From positions 372,001-436,000 of the forward strand of contig NZ_FMWX01000003.1 of assembly GCF_900103265.1 (NCBI RefSeq): a DNA stretch of 64,000 nt, in the 5' to 3' direction. Shown piece by piece: positions 8,942-17,919 of the stretch. The position numbers and the translations under genes are program-made. Source of the stretch: Sphingomonas sp. NFR15 (lineage in GTDB: Bacteria; Pseudomonadota; Alphaproteobacteria; Sphingomonadales; Sphingomonadaceae). The notes below the pieces were generated by a model, which saw nothing but the letters and a program-made list of their open reading frames with translations, searched no databases and had not been told where the DNA came from. Numbering within the stretch: the stretch's first letter is position 1; each line of letters begins with the position of its first letter.

Positions 8942-9012
8942 CCGTCCGTCCCGAGCGCAGTCGAGGGACAGGCCCGGAGCGCAGGTGCCTCGACTTCGCT
9001 CGGCACGAACGG
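8942..9012. repeat. Family C palindromic repeat, copy 1
   Basis: Imperfect inverted arms of the CGTTCGT...GAGCG(C/A)AGTCGAGG type with the reverse arm CCTCGACTTCGCTCGGCACGA. The element lies in the pyrE-pdxJ spacer. Further copies are at 16236, 21732, 24867, 31365, 32818 and 59459. Lengths vary and arms have drifted, unlike family A. Confidence 0.85.
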
Positions 9013-9029
9013 CATGGGGGCGAACCGCA

Positions 9030-9614
9030 TCACGCCGCCGCCCGGCTGCCGGGCTTGATCGCGGGAATCGCCGCCAGCTCGGGCGGCAGCGCGTCGGCGG
9101 CGTAGGTCGGCACGTCGATGCGGACCAGCGGGAAGAACGGCACGCCCAGATCGGCGGTCCCGTTCGAGCGGTCGACCAGCGCCGCCGCCGCCACGGTCTC
9201 GCCGCCCGCACGGGCGATCGCGGCGATCGCCTCGCGCGAGGAGAGGCCGGTCGTCACCACGTCCTCCATCATCAGCACCTTCGTGCCGGGCGCGAGGCGG
9301 AACCCGCGGCGCAGCTCGAACACGCCTTCGGGTCGTTCGAGGAACATCGCCTCGACGCCGAGCGCGCGGCCCATTTCGTGTCCCGCGATCACCCCGCCCA
9401 TCGCCGGCGAGACCACCGCCTCGATGCTTTCGCGTATGTCCGCTGGCAGGCTGGCGACGAGCGCCTCGGCGAGCCGCGCGCCACGCCTGGGGTCCATCAG
9501 CACGCGCGCGCATTGCAGGTAGCGCGGGCTGCGCAGGCCGGACGAGAGGATGAAATGGCCTTCGAGCAGCGCGTCGGCGGCGCGGAATTCGGCCAGGACT
9601 TGGTCTTCGGTCAT
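9030..9614 (-). CDS. pyrE: Orotate phosphoribosyltransferase
   Basis: The protein has 194 residues. It adds phosphoribose from PRPP to orotate in pyrimidine synthesis. The PRPP-binding motif is [19 protein letters not shown], and the N-terminal [17 protein letters not shown] block is typical of the alphaproteobacterial short PyrE class. It is the first gene of the minus-strand run to the AI-2E gene and is divergent from the oxidase operon. Confidence 0.95.
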   Translation of the reverse strand: MTEDQVLAEFRAADALLEGHFILSSGLRSPRYLQCARVLMDPRRGARLAEALVASLPADIRESIEAVVSPAMGGVIAGHEMGRALGVEAMFLERPEGVFELRRGFRLAPGTKVLMMEDVVTTGLSSREAIAAIARAGGETVAAAALVDRSNGTADLGVPFFPLVRIDVPTYAADALPPELAAIPAIKPGSRAAA

Positions 9615-9828
9615 CGCGCTCGCTCGGTCGATTTGGGCTGACGGGGTGCGCCTGATTAGGGGGGCGGCCGGCGCCGCGCAACGCCCGCGACCCGGCGCGC
9701 CGCCAAATAAACGCGGCTTCGCGCTTGAGGGCGGCGGATCGCTTGCGTATAGGTCGGAAAAATTTGGGCGTAATCTCGCCCGGCGTCGCAGCAGGACTCG
9801 GCGTATTCTACAGGGGCGAGGATACGGG

Positions 9829-10926
9829 ATGCGGATTTTGGGCTTCAAGGGCATCGTACTCGCCGCGGGCCTCGCGCTTGCCGGCCTCGGGCAAGCCGCC
9901 GCTGCCCCCGCCGCGCCGGCGGCCGCGCCCGCCGCCGCCACGGCCCCCGCCAAGACCGATCCGATGCTTGCGATGGACGGCGCGCCCGCGATGCTGCCGG
10001 TCGCCGGGGTCGGCATGCCGGTCGACGGCCACGTGACGCTCCAGCCGCAGGTGACGCCCAATGGCCGTCGCGCCTTGTGGTTCCACGACGCGATCCTGTT
10101 CCCGCTCATCACCATCATCTGCGTGTTCGTGCTGATCCTGCTCGCCTGGGTGGTGGTGCGCTATCGCCGCGCCGCGCAGCCGGTCGCGACCAAGACCTCG
10201 CACAACACCGTGCTCGAAGTGCTGTGGACGGGCTTGCCGGTGCTGATCCTGCTCGGCATCGCGCTGCCCTCGATCGGGTTGCTCAACGCGCAGTTCAAGC
10301 CCGCGCCCGACAATGCGGTGACGCTCAAGGCGATCGGCAACCAATGGTATTGGTCGTATCAATATCCCGACAATGGCGGGTTCGAGATCACGGCCAACAT
10401 GCTCAAGGAAAGGAACGAGGTCGGCAAGGGCGAGCGCGCGCGCACCGACGCCGACGGGCCGCGCCTGCTCGCCACCGACAATCGCGTCGTGCTGCCCTAC
10501 GGCGTGCCGATCCGCCTCATCACCACCTCGAACGACGTGATCCATAGCTGGGGCGTGCCCGCCTTCTGGATCAAGCTCGATGCGGTGCCGGGCCGGCTCA
10601 ACGAGACGAGCTTCACGATCGAGAAGCCGGGCGTCTATTTCGGCGTCTGCTCCGAACTGTGCGGCGCGCGCCACGGCTATATGCCGATCACCGTCGAGGC
10701 GGTGTCGCCGGCGGTGTTCGCGCAGTGGGTGAAGGCGAAGGGCGGCACGATGCCGAGCGCCAAGCCTGCCGCCGCCGTCGCCGCCGCGCAGCCGCTCCCC
10801 GAGACCGGCGCCGCGTTCGAAGCGGGCAATTCCACCGCGCCCGCCGACAATGCGACGGCGGAGGCTCCGACAGTCACTCAAGGCGCCACGGCCAACCCTG
10901 CCGGCGCCGGCAATGCGGGACAATAA
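9829..10926 (+). CDS. ctaC: Cytochrome c oxidase subunit II
   Basis: The protein has 365 residues. Residues 1-25 are a signal peptide, then an Ala/Pro-rich linker, two membrane helices (about 85-110 and 130-155) and the periplasmic CuA domain. The CuA ligands are in CSELCGARHGYM with the upstream IHSWGVPAFWIK histidine. A low-complexity Ala/Pro/Thr tail follows after residue 305. There is no C-terminal haem c motif, so it is an aa3-type subunit II. The ATG at 9829 has GAGGA nearby. It is first in the oxidase operon, three bases from ctaD. Confidence 0.96.
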   Translation: MRILGFKGIVLAAGLALAGLGQAAAAPAAPAAAPAAATAPAKTDPMLAMDGAPAMLPVAGVGMPVDGHVTLQPQVTPNGRRALWFHDAILFPLITIICVFVLILLAWVVVRYRRAAQPVATKTSHNTVLEVLWTGLPVLILLGIALPSIGLLNAQFKPAPDNAVTLKAIGNQWYWSYQYPDNGGFEITANMLKERNEVGKGERARTDADGPRLLATDNRVVLPYGVPIRLITTSNDVIHSWGVPAFWIKLDAVPGRLNETSFTIEKPGVYFGVCSELCGARHGYMPITVEAVSPAVFAQWVKAKGGTMPSAKPAAAVAAAQPLPETGAAFEAGNSTAPADNATAEAPTVTQGATANPAGAGNAGQ

Positions 10927-10929
10927 GGC

Positions 10930-12621
10930 ATGACCGACACCGCGCTCCATCCGTCCGCCTTCGAGGCGCATGGCGATCACGGCCACGGCCATGCCGACCA
11001 TGACGCGCACCATGCGCCCGGCTTCTTCGCGCGTTGGTTCATGTCGACCAACCACAAGGACATCGGCACGTTATATCTGATCTTCGCGATCTGCGCGGGG
11101 ATCATCGGCGGCGGTATCTCCGGGCTGATGCGCGCCGAACTCGCGCATCCCGGCATCCAGTATCTCACCACCTGGGCGGCGTATCTGCCCGGTGGCGAGC
11201 AGGGCCTCGACCATTCGCTGCATCTGTGGAACGTGCTCATCACCGCGCACGGCCTCATCATGGTGTTCTTCATGGTGATGCCGGCGATGATCGGCGGGTT
11301 CGGCAACTGGTTCGTGCCGATCATGATCGGCGCGCCCGACATGGCCTTCCCGCGCATGAACAACATCAGCTTCTGGTTGCTGATTCCCTCGTTCGCGCTG
11401 CTGCTCGCCTCGCCGTTCTTCGGCGGCGCCGGCACCGGCTGGACGCTCTACGCGCCGCTTTCGACCTATGGCGAGCCGGGGCCGAGCGTCGATATGGCGA
11501 TCCTGTCGCTGCATCTCGCCGGCGCGTCGTCGATCCTCGGCGCGATCAACTTCATCACCACCATCTTCAACATGCGCGCGCCGGGCATGACGCTCCACAA
11601 GATGCCGCTGTTCGTCTGGTCGGTGCTGGTGACCGCCTTCCTGCTGCTGCTCTCGCTGCCGGTGCTCGCCGCGGCGATCACCATGCTGCTGACCGACCGC
11701 AATTTCGGCACCACCTTCTTCGATCCGGCCGGCGGCGGTGACCCGATCCTGTACCAGCATCTGTTCTGGTTCTTCGGCCATCCCGAAGTGTACATCATGA
11801 TCCTGCCGGGGTTCGGCATCGTCAGCCACGTCATCTCGACCTTCTCGAAGAAGCCGATCTTCGGCTATCTCGGCATGGCCTATGCGATGGTGGCGATCGG
11901 CGTGGTCGGCTTCGTGGTGTGGGCGCACCATATGTTCACGACTGGCCTCAGCGTGAACACCAAGATGTACTTCACCGCCGCGACGATGGTGATCGCGGTG
12001 CCGACCGGCATCAAGATCTTCTCGTGGATCGCGACGATGTGGGGCGGCAGCATGACGTTCAAGACGCCGATGCTGTGGGCGATCGGCTTCATCTTCATGT
12101 TCACCGTCGGCGGCGTGACCGGCGTGGTGCTCGCCAACGGCGGCATCGACGATTACATGCAGGACAGCTATTACGTCGTCGCGCACTTCCATTACGTGCT
12201 GTCGCTCGGCGCGGTGTTCTCGCTGTTCGCGGGCTTCTATTACTGGTTCCCCAAGATGTCGGGGCGGATGTACAACGAAGCGCTCGGCGTGATCCACTTC
12301 GCGATCTTCTTCGTCGGCGTGAACATGCTGTTCTTCCCGATGCACTTTCTGGGCCTCCAGAACATGCAGCGCCGCGTGCCCGATTACACCGATGGCCTCG
12401 AATATTGGAACCACTTCGCCACGATCGGCTATATGGTCATGGCGTTCTCGATGATCTTCTTCTTCGTCAACATCATCTGGTCGCTGGTCGCGGGGCGTGC
12501 GGCGGGCGACAGCCCGTGGGGCGATGGCGCGACGACGCTCGAATGGACGCTCTCGAGCCCGCCGCCCTACCATCAGTTCGAGACGCTGCCGGTGATCGAC
12601 GGCGGCGATGGCCACCATTGA
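10930..12621 (+). CDS. ctaD: Cytochrome c oxidase subunit I
   Basis: The protein has 563 residues and twelve membrane helices. It binds haem a and the haem a3-CuB centre. The CuB ligand region is [17 protein letters not shown], the K-pathway segment follows, and the two haem-ligand histidines are in [11 protein letters not shown]. The N-terminus is an unusual His-rich tail ([15 protein letters not shown], residues 16-30), which could bind metal ions but may simply be a variable extension. A strong hairpin terminator lies 18 bases after the stop. Confidence 0.97.
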   Translation: MTDTALHPSAFEAHGDHGHGHADHDAHHAPGFFARWFMSTNHKDIGTLYLIFAICAGIIGGGISGLMRAELAHPGIQYLTTWAAYLPGGEQGLDHSLHLWNVLITAHGLIMVFFMVMPAMIGGFGNWFVPIMIGAPDMAFPRMNNISFWLLIPSFALLLASPFFGGAGTGWTLYAPLSTYGEPGPSVDMAILSLHLAGASSILGAINFITTIFNMRAPGMTLHKMPLFVWSVLVTAFLLLLSLPVLAAAITMLLTDRNFGTTFFDPAGGGDPILYQHLFWFFGHPEVYIMILPGFGIVSHVISTFSKKPIFGYLGMAYAMVAIGVVGFVVWAHHMFTTGLSVNTKMYFTAATMVIAVPTGIKIFSWIATMWGGSMTFKTPMLWAIGFIFMFTVGGVTGVVLANGGIDDYMQDSYYVVAHFHYVLSLGAVFSLFAGFYYWFPKMSGRMYNEALGVIHFAIFFVGVNMLFFPMHFLGLQNMQRRVPDYTDGLEYWNHFATIGYMVMAFSMIFFFVNIIWSLVAGRAAGDSPWGDGATTLEWTLSSPPPYHQFETLPVIDGGDGHH

Positions 12622-12639
12622 CCGTGCGTTGACGGAAAC

Positions 12640-12668
12640 GGCCGCGATCGTTTCGGATCGCGGCCTTT
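12640..12668 (+). terminator. Intrinsic terminator after ctaD
   Basis: A perfect 10-bp stem (GGCCGCGATC / GATCGCGGCC) with a six-base loop is followed by TTT. It could end or attenuate transcription between ctaCD and the ctaB-ctaG-ctaE assembly genes and so set their relative levels. Confidence 0.7.
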
Positions 12669-12705
12669 CCGCGCCGCGCGCGCGGCTGTATGGCGCGGTC
12701 GCATC

Positions 12706-13611
12706 ATGACCGTCACCACCGCGCCTTCACCCGACCTCCCCGCGCACGCGCGCGATTTTCTAGCGCTCACCAAGCCGCGCGTCATGACGCTCGTCGTCTT
12801 CACCGGCCTGTGCGGAATGCTCGCCGCGCCGGTGGCGGTCGATCCGGTGATCGGCTTCACCGCGATCCTGTGCATCGCGCTCGGCGCGGGCGCGGCGGGG
12901 GCGCTCAACCAATGGTATGAGGCCGATCTCGACGCCAAGATGCGCCGCACCGAGCGCCGCCCGCTTCCGGCCGGGCGGATGGACCGCGAGACCGCGCTCC
13001 AGTTCGGCGTCGGGCTCGCGGCCTTCTCGGTGATCCTGATGGGGCTGGCGGTGAACCTCGTCGCCGCCGCGATCCTGACCGTCTCGATCCTGTTCTACGT
13101 GCTGATCTATACCGTCTGGCTCAAGCGTCGCACCCCGCAGAACATCGTGATCGGCGGCGCCGCCGGCGCGTTCCCGCCGCTGATCGGCTGGGCGGCGGCG
13201 ACTGGCGGGGTCGCGCCGCTGCCGCTGCTACTGTTCGCGCTCGTCTTCCTGTGGACGCCGCCGCATTTCTGGGCACTCGCGCTGTTCATGCGTAGCGATT
13301 ACGGCGCGGCGGGCATCCCGATGCTGCCGGTCGTGGCGGGCGAGCTCGCCACCCGACGGCAGATCGGCCTCTACACGATCCCGATGGCGCTGACCGCGCT
13401 CGCGCCCTGGGCGCTGGGGTTGAGCGGTCTGGTCTATGGCGTGGTCGCGCTCGTCACGACCGCAGTGTTCGCCGGCCTCGTCCTCCGCGTCGCGACGCGC
13501 ACCACCGGGCCGGACGACAAGATGGTGCCCGAAAAGCGCCTGTTCGCCTGGTCGATCCTGTATCTGTTCATCGTGTTCGGCGCGGTCGTCGCCGATGCGT
13601 GGCTGCGCTGA
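12706..13611 (+). CDS. ctaB: Protohaem IX farnesyltransferase (haem O synthase)
   Basis: The protein has 301 residues and is a UbiA-family membrane prenyltransferase. The first Asp-rich motif is [20 protein letters not shown] and the second region is [18 protein letters not shown]. It makes haem O for the aa3 oxidase. Its stop overlaps by one base the start of the next small gene (TGATG), so the two are coupled. Confidence 0.96.
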   Translation: MTVTTAPSPDLPAHARDFLALTKPRVMTLVVFTGLCGMLAAPVAVDPVIGFTAILCIALGAGAAGALNQWYEADLDAKMRRTERRPLPAGRMDRETALQFGVGLAAFSVILMGLAVNLVAAAILTVSILFYVLIYTVWLKRRTPQNIVIGGAAGAFPPLIGWAAATGGVAPLPLLLFALVFLWTPPHFWALALFMRSDYGAAGIPMLPVVAGELATRRQIGLYTIPMALTALAPWALGLSGLVYGVVALVTTAVFAGLVLRVATRTTGPDDKMVPEKRLFAWSILYLFIVFGAVVADAWLR

Positions 13612-13745
13612 TGGGCAAGCGCGACGATGAAATCCGTGCGCGGCAGAGGTCGCGCGCGCTCGTGCTGGGGCTGATCCTCGGGGCGTTCGTGGTGCTGGTG
13701 TTCGCGATCACCATCGCCAAGATCAAGGCGGGGATGGCGCATTGA
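13611..13745 (+). CDS. 44-residue single-helix membrane protein in the oxidase operon
   Basis: The chain starts [20 protein letters not shown], then one hydrophobic helix (about residues 16-36) and a short KIKAGMAH tail. A basic N-terminus before the helix predicts N-in topology. It is coupled on both sides: its ATG overlaps the ctaB stop by one base and its TGA overlaps the TTG start of ctaG by four. Small CoxF-like proteins occupy this slot in other alphaproteobacteria and are presumed assembly factors. The position is strong evidence that it is real; the function is inference. Confidence 0.8.
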   Translation: MGKRDDEIRARQRSRALVLGLILGAFVVLVFAITIAKIKAGMAH

Positions 13746-14275
13746 CCCGCAACACCCGCACGGCCTTGCTCGCCCTGCTGGGTGTATGCTTCATGACCGG
13801 CCTCGGCTGGGCGAGCGTGCCGCTGTACCGGATGTTCTGCCAGGCGACCGGGCTCAATGGCACGACGCAGCGCGCCAAGGTCGCGCCCGGCGCGGTCGAC
13901 CACAAGATCCGCGTCGATTTCGACGCCAATGTCGCGCCGCACATGGGCTGGAAGTTCATGCCGGAATCGCCGAGCGACACGGTCGACGTCGGCGCGCGCG
14001 ACATGGCGTTCTTCACCGCCACCAACACGACCGACCACACCATCACCGGCAGCGCGACGTTCAATGTCACGCCCTATCAGGTCGGCAAATATTTCACCAA
14101 GATCCAGTGCTTCTGTTTCACCCAGCAGACCTTGAAGCCGGGCGAGACCGCGCGCATGCCGGTGATCTTCTTCGTCGATCCCAAAATCCTCGCCGATCCC
14201 GACGCGAACGACGTCCAGACGATCACGCTCAGTTACACATTTTACCCGGTGGATTCCGCGAAGACCAAGAGCTAG
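13742..14275 (+). CDS. ctaG: Cytochrome c oxidase assembly protein CtaG (Cox11)
   Basis: The protein has 177 residues. One N-terminal membrane helix contains the family motif PLYRMFCQATG; the periplasmic domain has the copper-binding pair in KIQCFCFTQQ. It delivers copper to CuB of subunit I. The TTG at 13742 overlaps the preceding stop and gives the expected N-terminus. It precedes ctaE by 34 bases. Confidence 0.95.
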   Translation: MTRNTRTALLALLGVCFMTGLGWASVPLYRMFCQATGLNGTTQRAKVAPGAVDHKIRVDFDANVAPHMGWKFMPESPSDTVDVGARDMAFFTATNTTDHTITGSATFNVTPYQVGKYFTKIQCFCFTQQTLKPGETARMPVIFFVDPKILADPDANDVQTITLSYTFYPVDSAKTKS

Positions 14276-14309
14276 GGTGATACCAAACCGATAAACGGGG
14301 ACGAGAGAG

Positions 14310-15224
14310 ATGGCCGGCGCGAAGAACCACGCATATCATATCCTGCCGCCCGACATCGCGCCGATCATGGGCGCCTTCGCGGGCGGGGTGATGGCGGTCG
14401 GCGGCATCATGTGGATGCATTCGGCGGCTTACGGCGGCGCGGTGTTCTTCCTCGGCGTCGCGCTTGTGATCGCCACGATGTTCCTGTGGTGGAGCAAGGT
14501 CATCACCGAGGCGCATGCCGGTGACCATACCCCGGTCGTCCAGCTCCACCTGCGCTACGGCATGGTGCTGTTCATCGCCTCCGAAGTGATGTTCTTCGTC
14601 GGCTGGTTCTGGGCGTTCTTCGATTTCTCGCTGTTCCCGCGCCCGTTGATCTACGACGCGGCGAGCCACACCGTCAGCCTCGCCACCGATGCCGCCGCCG
14701 CGCAGGCGGTGTGGCCGCCCAAGGGGATGGAGGTGATCGACGCCTTCCGCTTCCCGCTGCTCAACACGCTGATCCTGCTGCTGTCGGGCACGACGCTCAC
14801 TTGGTCGCACCATGCGCTGATCCACAACCAGCGCGGCGGCGCGCTCAAAGGGCTGTGGGGCCTGATCGGCGTCGGCGAGAATGACAGCGTCAAGAAGGGG
14901 CTATGGCTGACGATCGTGCTCGGTATCCTCTTCAGCTCGATCCAGGCGTATGAATATTCGGAGGCGCCGTTCCCGTTCAAGGGGATCAACTACACCTCGT
15001 CCTTTTTCATGGCGACCGGGTTCCACGGCTTCCATGTCATCATCGGCACGATCTTCCTGATCGTGAACCTGGTGCGCGTCTATCGTGGTGACTTCACCCC
15101 CCGCCAGCATTTCGGCTTCGAGGCGGCGGCATGGTACTGGCATTTCGTCGACGTGGTGTGGCTCTTCCTGTTCGCCGCCATCTATGTGTGGGGCGGTTGG
15201 GGCGCGCCGGTCCACGCGGGATGA
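14310..15224 (+). CDS. ctaE: Cytochrome c oxidase subunit III
   Basis: The protein has 304 residues and seven membrane helices. The sequence has the family blocks YGMVLFIASEVMFFVGWFW, TLTWSHHALIH, ATGFHGFHVIIGTIFL and the final YWHFVDVVWLFLF. A GAGAGAG sequence just upstream is a reasonable ribosome site. It is read with the DUF983 gene that starts ten bases after the stop. Confidence 0.96.
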   Translation: MAGAKNHAYHILPPDIAPIMGAFAGGVMAVGGIMWMHSAAYGGAVFFLGVALVIATMFLWWSKVITEAHAGDHTPVVQLHLRYGMVLFIASEVMFFVGWFWAFFDFSLFPRPLIYDAASHTVSLATDAAAAQAVWPPKGMEVIDAFRFPLLNTLILLLSGTTLTWSHHALIHNQRGGALKGLWGLIGVGENDSVKKGLWLTIVLGILFSSIQAYEYSEAPFPFKGINYTSSFFMATGFHGFHVIIGTIFLIVNLVRVYRGDFTPRQHFGFEAAAWYWHFVDVVWLFLFAAIYVWGGWGAPVHAG

Positions 15225-15234
15225 GCGCGGGCCG

Positions 15235-15618
15235 GTGACGGCTCCCGATCCGGTGACGCCGTCCGCGCCGCCGCTCGTCGCGGCGTCGCTCAAGGGGTTG
15301 TGCCCGCGCTGTGGTTCTCCGACCCTGTTCCGCGGCTGGATCGCCTTCGCCGACCGGTGCCGGGTGTGCGGGCTCGATATCGCCGCCTTCAACGTCGGTG
15401 ACGGGCCGGCCGCGTTCCTGATCCTGATCCTCGGCGCGCTCGTCGTCGGGCTGGCGATCGCGCTGCAACTCGCGCTCGCGCCGCCGTTCTGGGTACAGGC
15501 GCTGGTGTGGATTCCGGTCACGCTCGCCGGGACGGTCTGGTCGCTGCGGATCAGCAAAGCGGCGTTGCTCGTCAGCGAATATCGCAACGCCGCGCGCGAG
15601 GAGCGGACCGAGCCGTGA
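15235..15618 (+). CDS. DUF983 family zinc-ribbon membrane protein
   Basis: The protein has 127 residues from a GTG at 15235. A zinc-ribbon-like pair CPRCG...CRVCG (about residues 23-45) precedes two membrane helices, the standard DUF983 layout. The family is commonly found beside oxidase assembly genes and its role is unknown. Its TGA overlaps the GTG start of the SURF1 gene, so translation is coupled. A second GTG at 15253 is an alternative start. Confidence 0.85.
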   Translation: MTAPDPVTPSAPPLVAASLKGLCPRCGSPTLFRGWIAFADRCRVCGLDIAAFNVGDGPAAFLILILGALVVGLAIALQLALAPPFWVQALVWIPVTLAGTVWSLRISKAALLVSEYRNAAREERTEP

Positions 15619-16232
15619 GGCGGCGCGTGCCCGTGCTCGCCACCACGCTCGTCGCGCTCGCGATCGCGGCGATGATCGCGCTCGGCGTGTGGCAGCTCCA
15701 GCGTAGGGCGGAGAAGGCGGCGCTGCTCGCGCGGCTTGCGGCGAACCGCGACCTGCCGCCGATCGCCTTCCCGCGCGTGCCGATCGGCGACGATCTGCTC
15801 TTCAGGCGCGCGGAGGCGTTCTGCCTGCGCCCGGTCGGCTGGCGCGCCGAGGGCGGGCATGACGCGCTGGGCAAGCCCGGCTGGCGCCAGATCGCGCAAT
15901 GCCGTACCGGCGCCGAAGGGCCGGGCTTCGCGGTGCAGATCGGCGTCGCCGGCGCCCCCAACGCCAAGCCGGCATGGGGCGGCGGCGCGGTGCGCGGCTA
16001 TCTCGCTCACGCCCCCGATCACCAGCCGCTGATCGCCGGGCTGTTCGGCCACGCGCCCAAGCCGCTGATGCTGGTCGCCGATCCGCCACTCGCCGGGCTG
16101 GCGGCGAACCCGCCGGCCGATCTGTCGTCGGTGCCGAACAACCACCTCGCCTATGCGGTGCAGTGGTTCGTGTTCGCGGGCGTGGCGGCGGTGATCTATG
16201 GGCTGGCGTTGCGTAAGCGCGGCAGGTCGTGA
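15615..16232 (+). CDS. SURF1 family oxidase assembly protein
   Basis: The protein has 205 residues. Helices at each end (about 8-24 and 178-198) flank a periplasmic domain, the SURF1 topology. The N-terminal GVWQLQRRAEKAALL block and the C-terminal NNHLAYAVQWFVFAGVAAVI block match the family. SURF1 proteins help insert haem a into subunit I. It is the last gene of the oxidase run, and a family C repeat follows directly. Confidence 0.9.
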   Translation: MRRRVPVLATTLVALAIAAMIALGVWQLQRRAEKAALLARLAANRDLPPIAFPRVPIGDDLLFRRAEAFCLRPVGWRAEGGHDALGKPGWRQIAQCRTGAEGPGFAVQIGVAGAPNAKPAWGGGAVRGYLAHAPDHQPLIAGLFGHAPKPLMLVADPPLAGLAANPPADLSSVPNNHLAYAVQWFVFAGVAAVIYGLALRKRGRS

Positions 16233-16235
16233 CTC

Positions 16236-16312
16236 TCCGTCCGTTCGTCCTGAGCGAAGTCGAGGGACCGTCTCACGCGCATGTGCCTCGACTGCGCTCG
16301 GCACGAACGGAG
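16236..16312. repeat. Family C palindromic repeat, copy 2
   Basis: Arms begin CTCCGTCCGTTCGTCCTGAG and end with the reverse complement pattern CTCGGCACGAACGGAG. The element lies between SURF1 and thrC and could act as a bidirectional stem-loop that separates the oxidase operon from thrC. Confidence 0.85.
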
Positions 16313-16391
16313 GGATAGGCCGGCTTTCGGACGCGCGCGTCGCCAACGGCAGGTTGCGATCACCCGCGCGCACCGCTAACCCGGCCGGCCT

Positions 16392-17792
16392 ATGCGCTAC
16401 ATCAGCACGCGCGGGGATGCGCCCGCCCTCGATTTCGAACAGGTCACGCTCGCCGGGCTCGCCAGCGACGGCGGCCTGTATCTGCCGGACGCCTGGCCGA
16501 GCCTTTCGGCCGAGGAGATCGGCGCGCTGCGCGGCGCATCCTATGTCGATACCGCCGTCGCGGTGATGGCGCCGTTCGTCGAGGGCACGCTCTCGCGCGA
16601 AGATCTGCGGACGCTGTGCGAGCAAGCCTATGGCCGCTTCGCCCACGCCGCCGTCACCCCGCTCGTTCAGCTCGATCACCAGCATTGGCTGCTCGAACTG
16701 TTCCACGGCCCGACGCTCGCGTTCAAGGATGTCGCGCTGCAATTGCTCGGGCTGCTGTTCGAGCGATTCCTCAGCGGTTCGCAACACCACGTCACCGTGG
16801 TCGGCGCGACTTCGGGCGATACCGGCTCGGCGGCGATCGACGCGCTCGCCGGCCGCGCCGGCGTCGACATCTTCATGCTCCACCCCAAGGGCCGCGTGTC
16901 CGAGGTGCAGCGCCGCCAGATGACGACGGTGCTCGCCCCCAACGTCCACAATCTCGCGCTGGAGAATGCCAGTTTCGACGATTGTCAGGCGCTGGTGAAG
17001 GCGATGTTCAACGATCCCGGCTTCTCGGGGAAGTTCGCGCTGTCGGCGGTCAATTCGATCAACTGGGCGCGGCTGATGGCGCAGGTGGTCTATTATTTCT
17101 ACGCCGCCGTCCGGCTCGGCGCGCCCGAGCGCGCGGTCGCCTTCTCGGTGCCGACCGGGAATTTCGGCGACGTGTTCGCGGGCTATGTCGCTGCCAAGAT
17201 GGGGCTGCCGGTCGCCAGGCTGATCGTCGCGACCAACGTCAACGACATCCTCCACCGCGCGCTCAGCGCCGGCGATTACTCGCAAGGCACCGTCGTGCCG
17301 ACGCCGAGCCCGTCGATGGACATTCAGGTGTCGAGCAATTTCGAGCGGCTGCTGTTCGATCTCGGCGGCCGCGACGGCCCCGCGCTCGCCGCGCAGATGC
17401 GCGGCTTCGAAGCGACCAAGGCGATGCGGCTCACCAATGCGCAGGCCGAGGGCGCTTCGGCGCTGTTCGCCAGCGACCGGGTCGATCTCGACGACATGGC
17501 GCTGGCGATGCGCTGGGCGAACGAGGATGCTGGCCAGGTGATCGACCCGCACACCGCGATCGGCCTCGCCGCCGCGCGCCGCGCCGCGCTGCCGGCGGAC
17601 GTGCCGGTGGTGACGCTCGCGACCGCGCATCCCGCCAAGTTCGGTGACGCGGTCGAACGCGCCACCGGCATCCGCCCGAGCCTGCCCGCGCGCGTCGGCG
17701 ATCTGTTCGACCGCGAGGAACGCTATGCGACGCTGCCCGGTACGTTCGCGGCGGTGACGGCGTATATCGCCGAACGCGCGGTGGCGCGGTGA
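16392..17792 (+). CDS. thrC: Threonine synthase
   Basis: The protein has 466 residues and is the long fold-type II class. It converts O-phosphohomoserine to threonine with PLP. The PLP lysine is K112 in HGPTLAFKDVALQ, the phosphate cup is GATSGDTGSAAI, and SVPTGNFGDVFAGY is the later cofactor segment. The N-terminal MRYISTRGDAP start is family-typical. A family D palindrome follows and may end its transcript. Confidence 0.97.
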   Translation: MRYISTRGDAPALDFEQVTLAGLASDGGLYLPDAWPSLSAEEIGALRGASYVDTAVAVMAPFVEGTLSREDLRTLCEQAYGRFAHAAVTPLVQLDHQHWLLELFHGPTLAFKDVALQLLGLLFERFLSGSQHHVTVVGATSGDTGSAAIDALAGRAGVDIFMLHPKGRVSEVQRRQMTTVLAPNVHNLALENASFDDCQALVKAMFNDPGFSGKFALSAVNSINWARLMAQVVYYFYAAVRLGAPERAVAFSVPTGNFGDVFAGYVAAKMGLPVARLIVATNVNDILHRALSAGDYSQGTVVPTPSPSMDIQVSSNFERLLFDLGGRDGPALAAQMRGFEATKAMRLTNAQAEGASALFASDRVDLDDMALAMRWANEDAGQVIDPHTAIGLAAARRAALPADVPVVTLATAHPAKFGDAVERATGIRPSLPARVGDLFDREERYATLPGTFAAVTAYIAERAVAR

Positions 17793-17809
17793 AGGCTGCG
17801 GCCTTCTTT

Positions 17810-17917
17810 CTCCCCTCCCTTGAACAAGGGAGGGGTCGGGGGTGGGTTGGCCTGAGGCTGTCGATGCGTTTCCCCGAAACCTACCCACCCCTAACCCCTC
17901 CCTTCCAGGGAGGGGAA
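17810..17917. repeat. Family D palindromic repeat, copy 1
   Basis: A 108-bp element. The left arm contains a perfect 11-bp hairpin CCCCTCCCTTG-AA-CAAGGGAGGGG and continues into GGGGGTGGGTTGG; the right arm has CCTACCCACCCCTAACCCCTCC followed by a second G-rich hairpin. The last bases AGGGAGGGGAA lie three to thirteen bases before the GTG at 17920 and look like its ribosome site. The other copy (32346-32453) is the same length and lies inside a coding sequence. Confidence 0.9.
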
Positions 17918-17919
17918 TA

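Noticed and set aside
17842..17919. Upstream ATG for the methyltransferase gene at 17842
   Set aside because: It would translate most of the family D repeat, and the repeat-derived AGGGAGGGG lies directly before GTG 17920.
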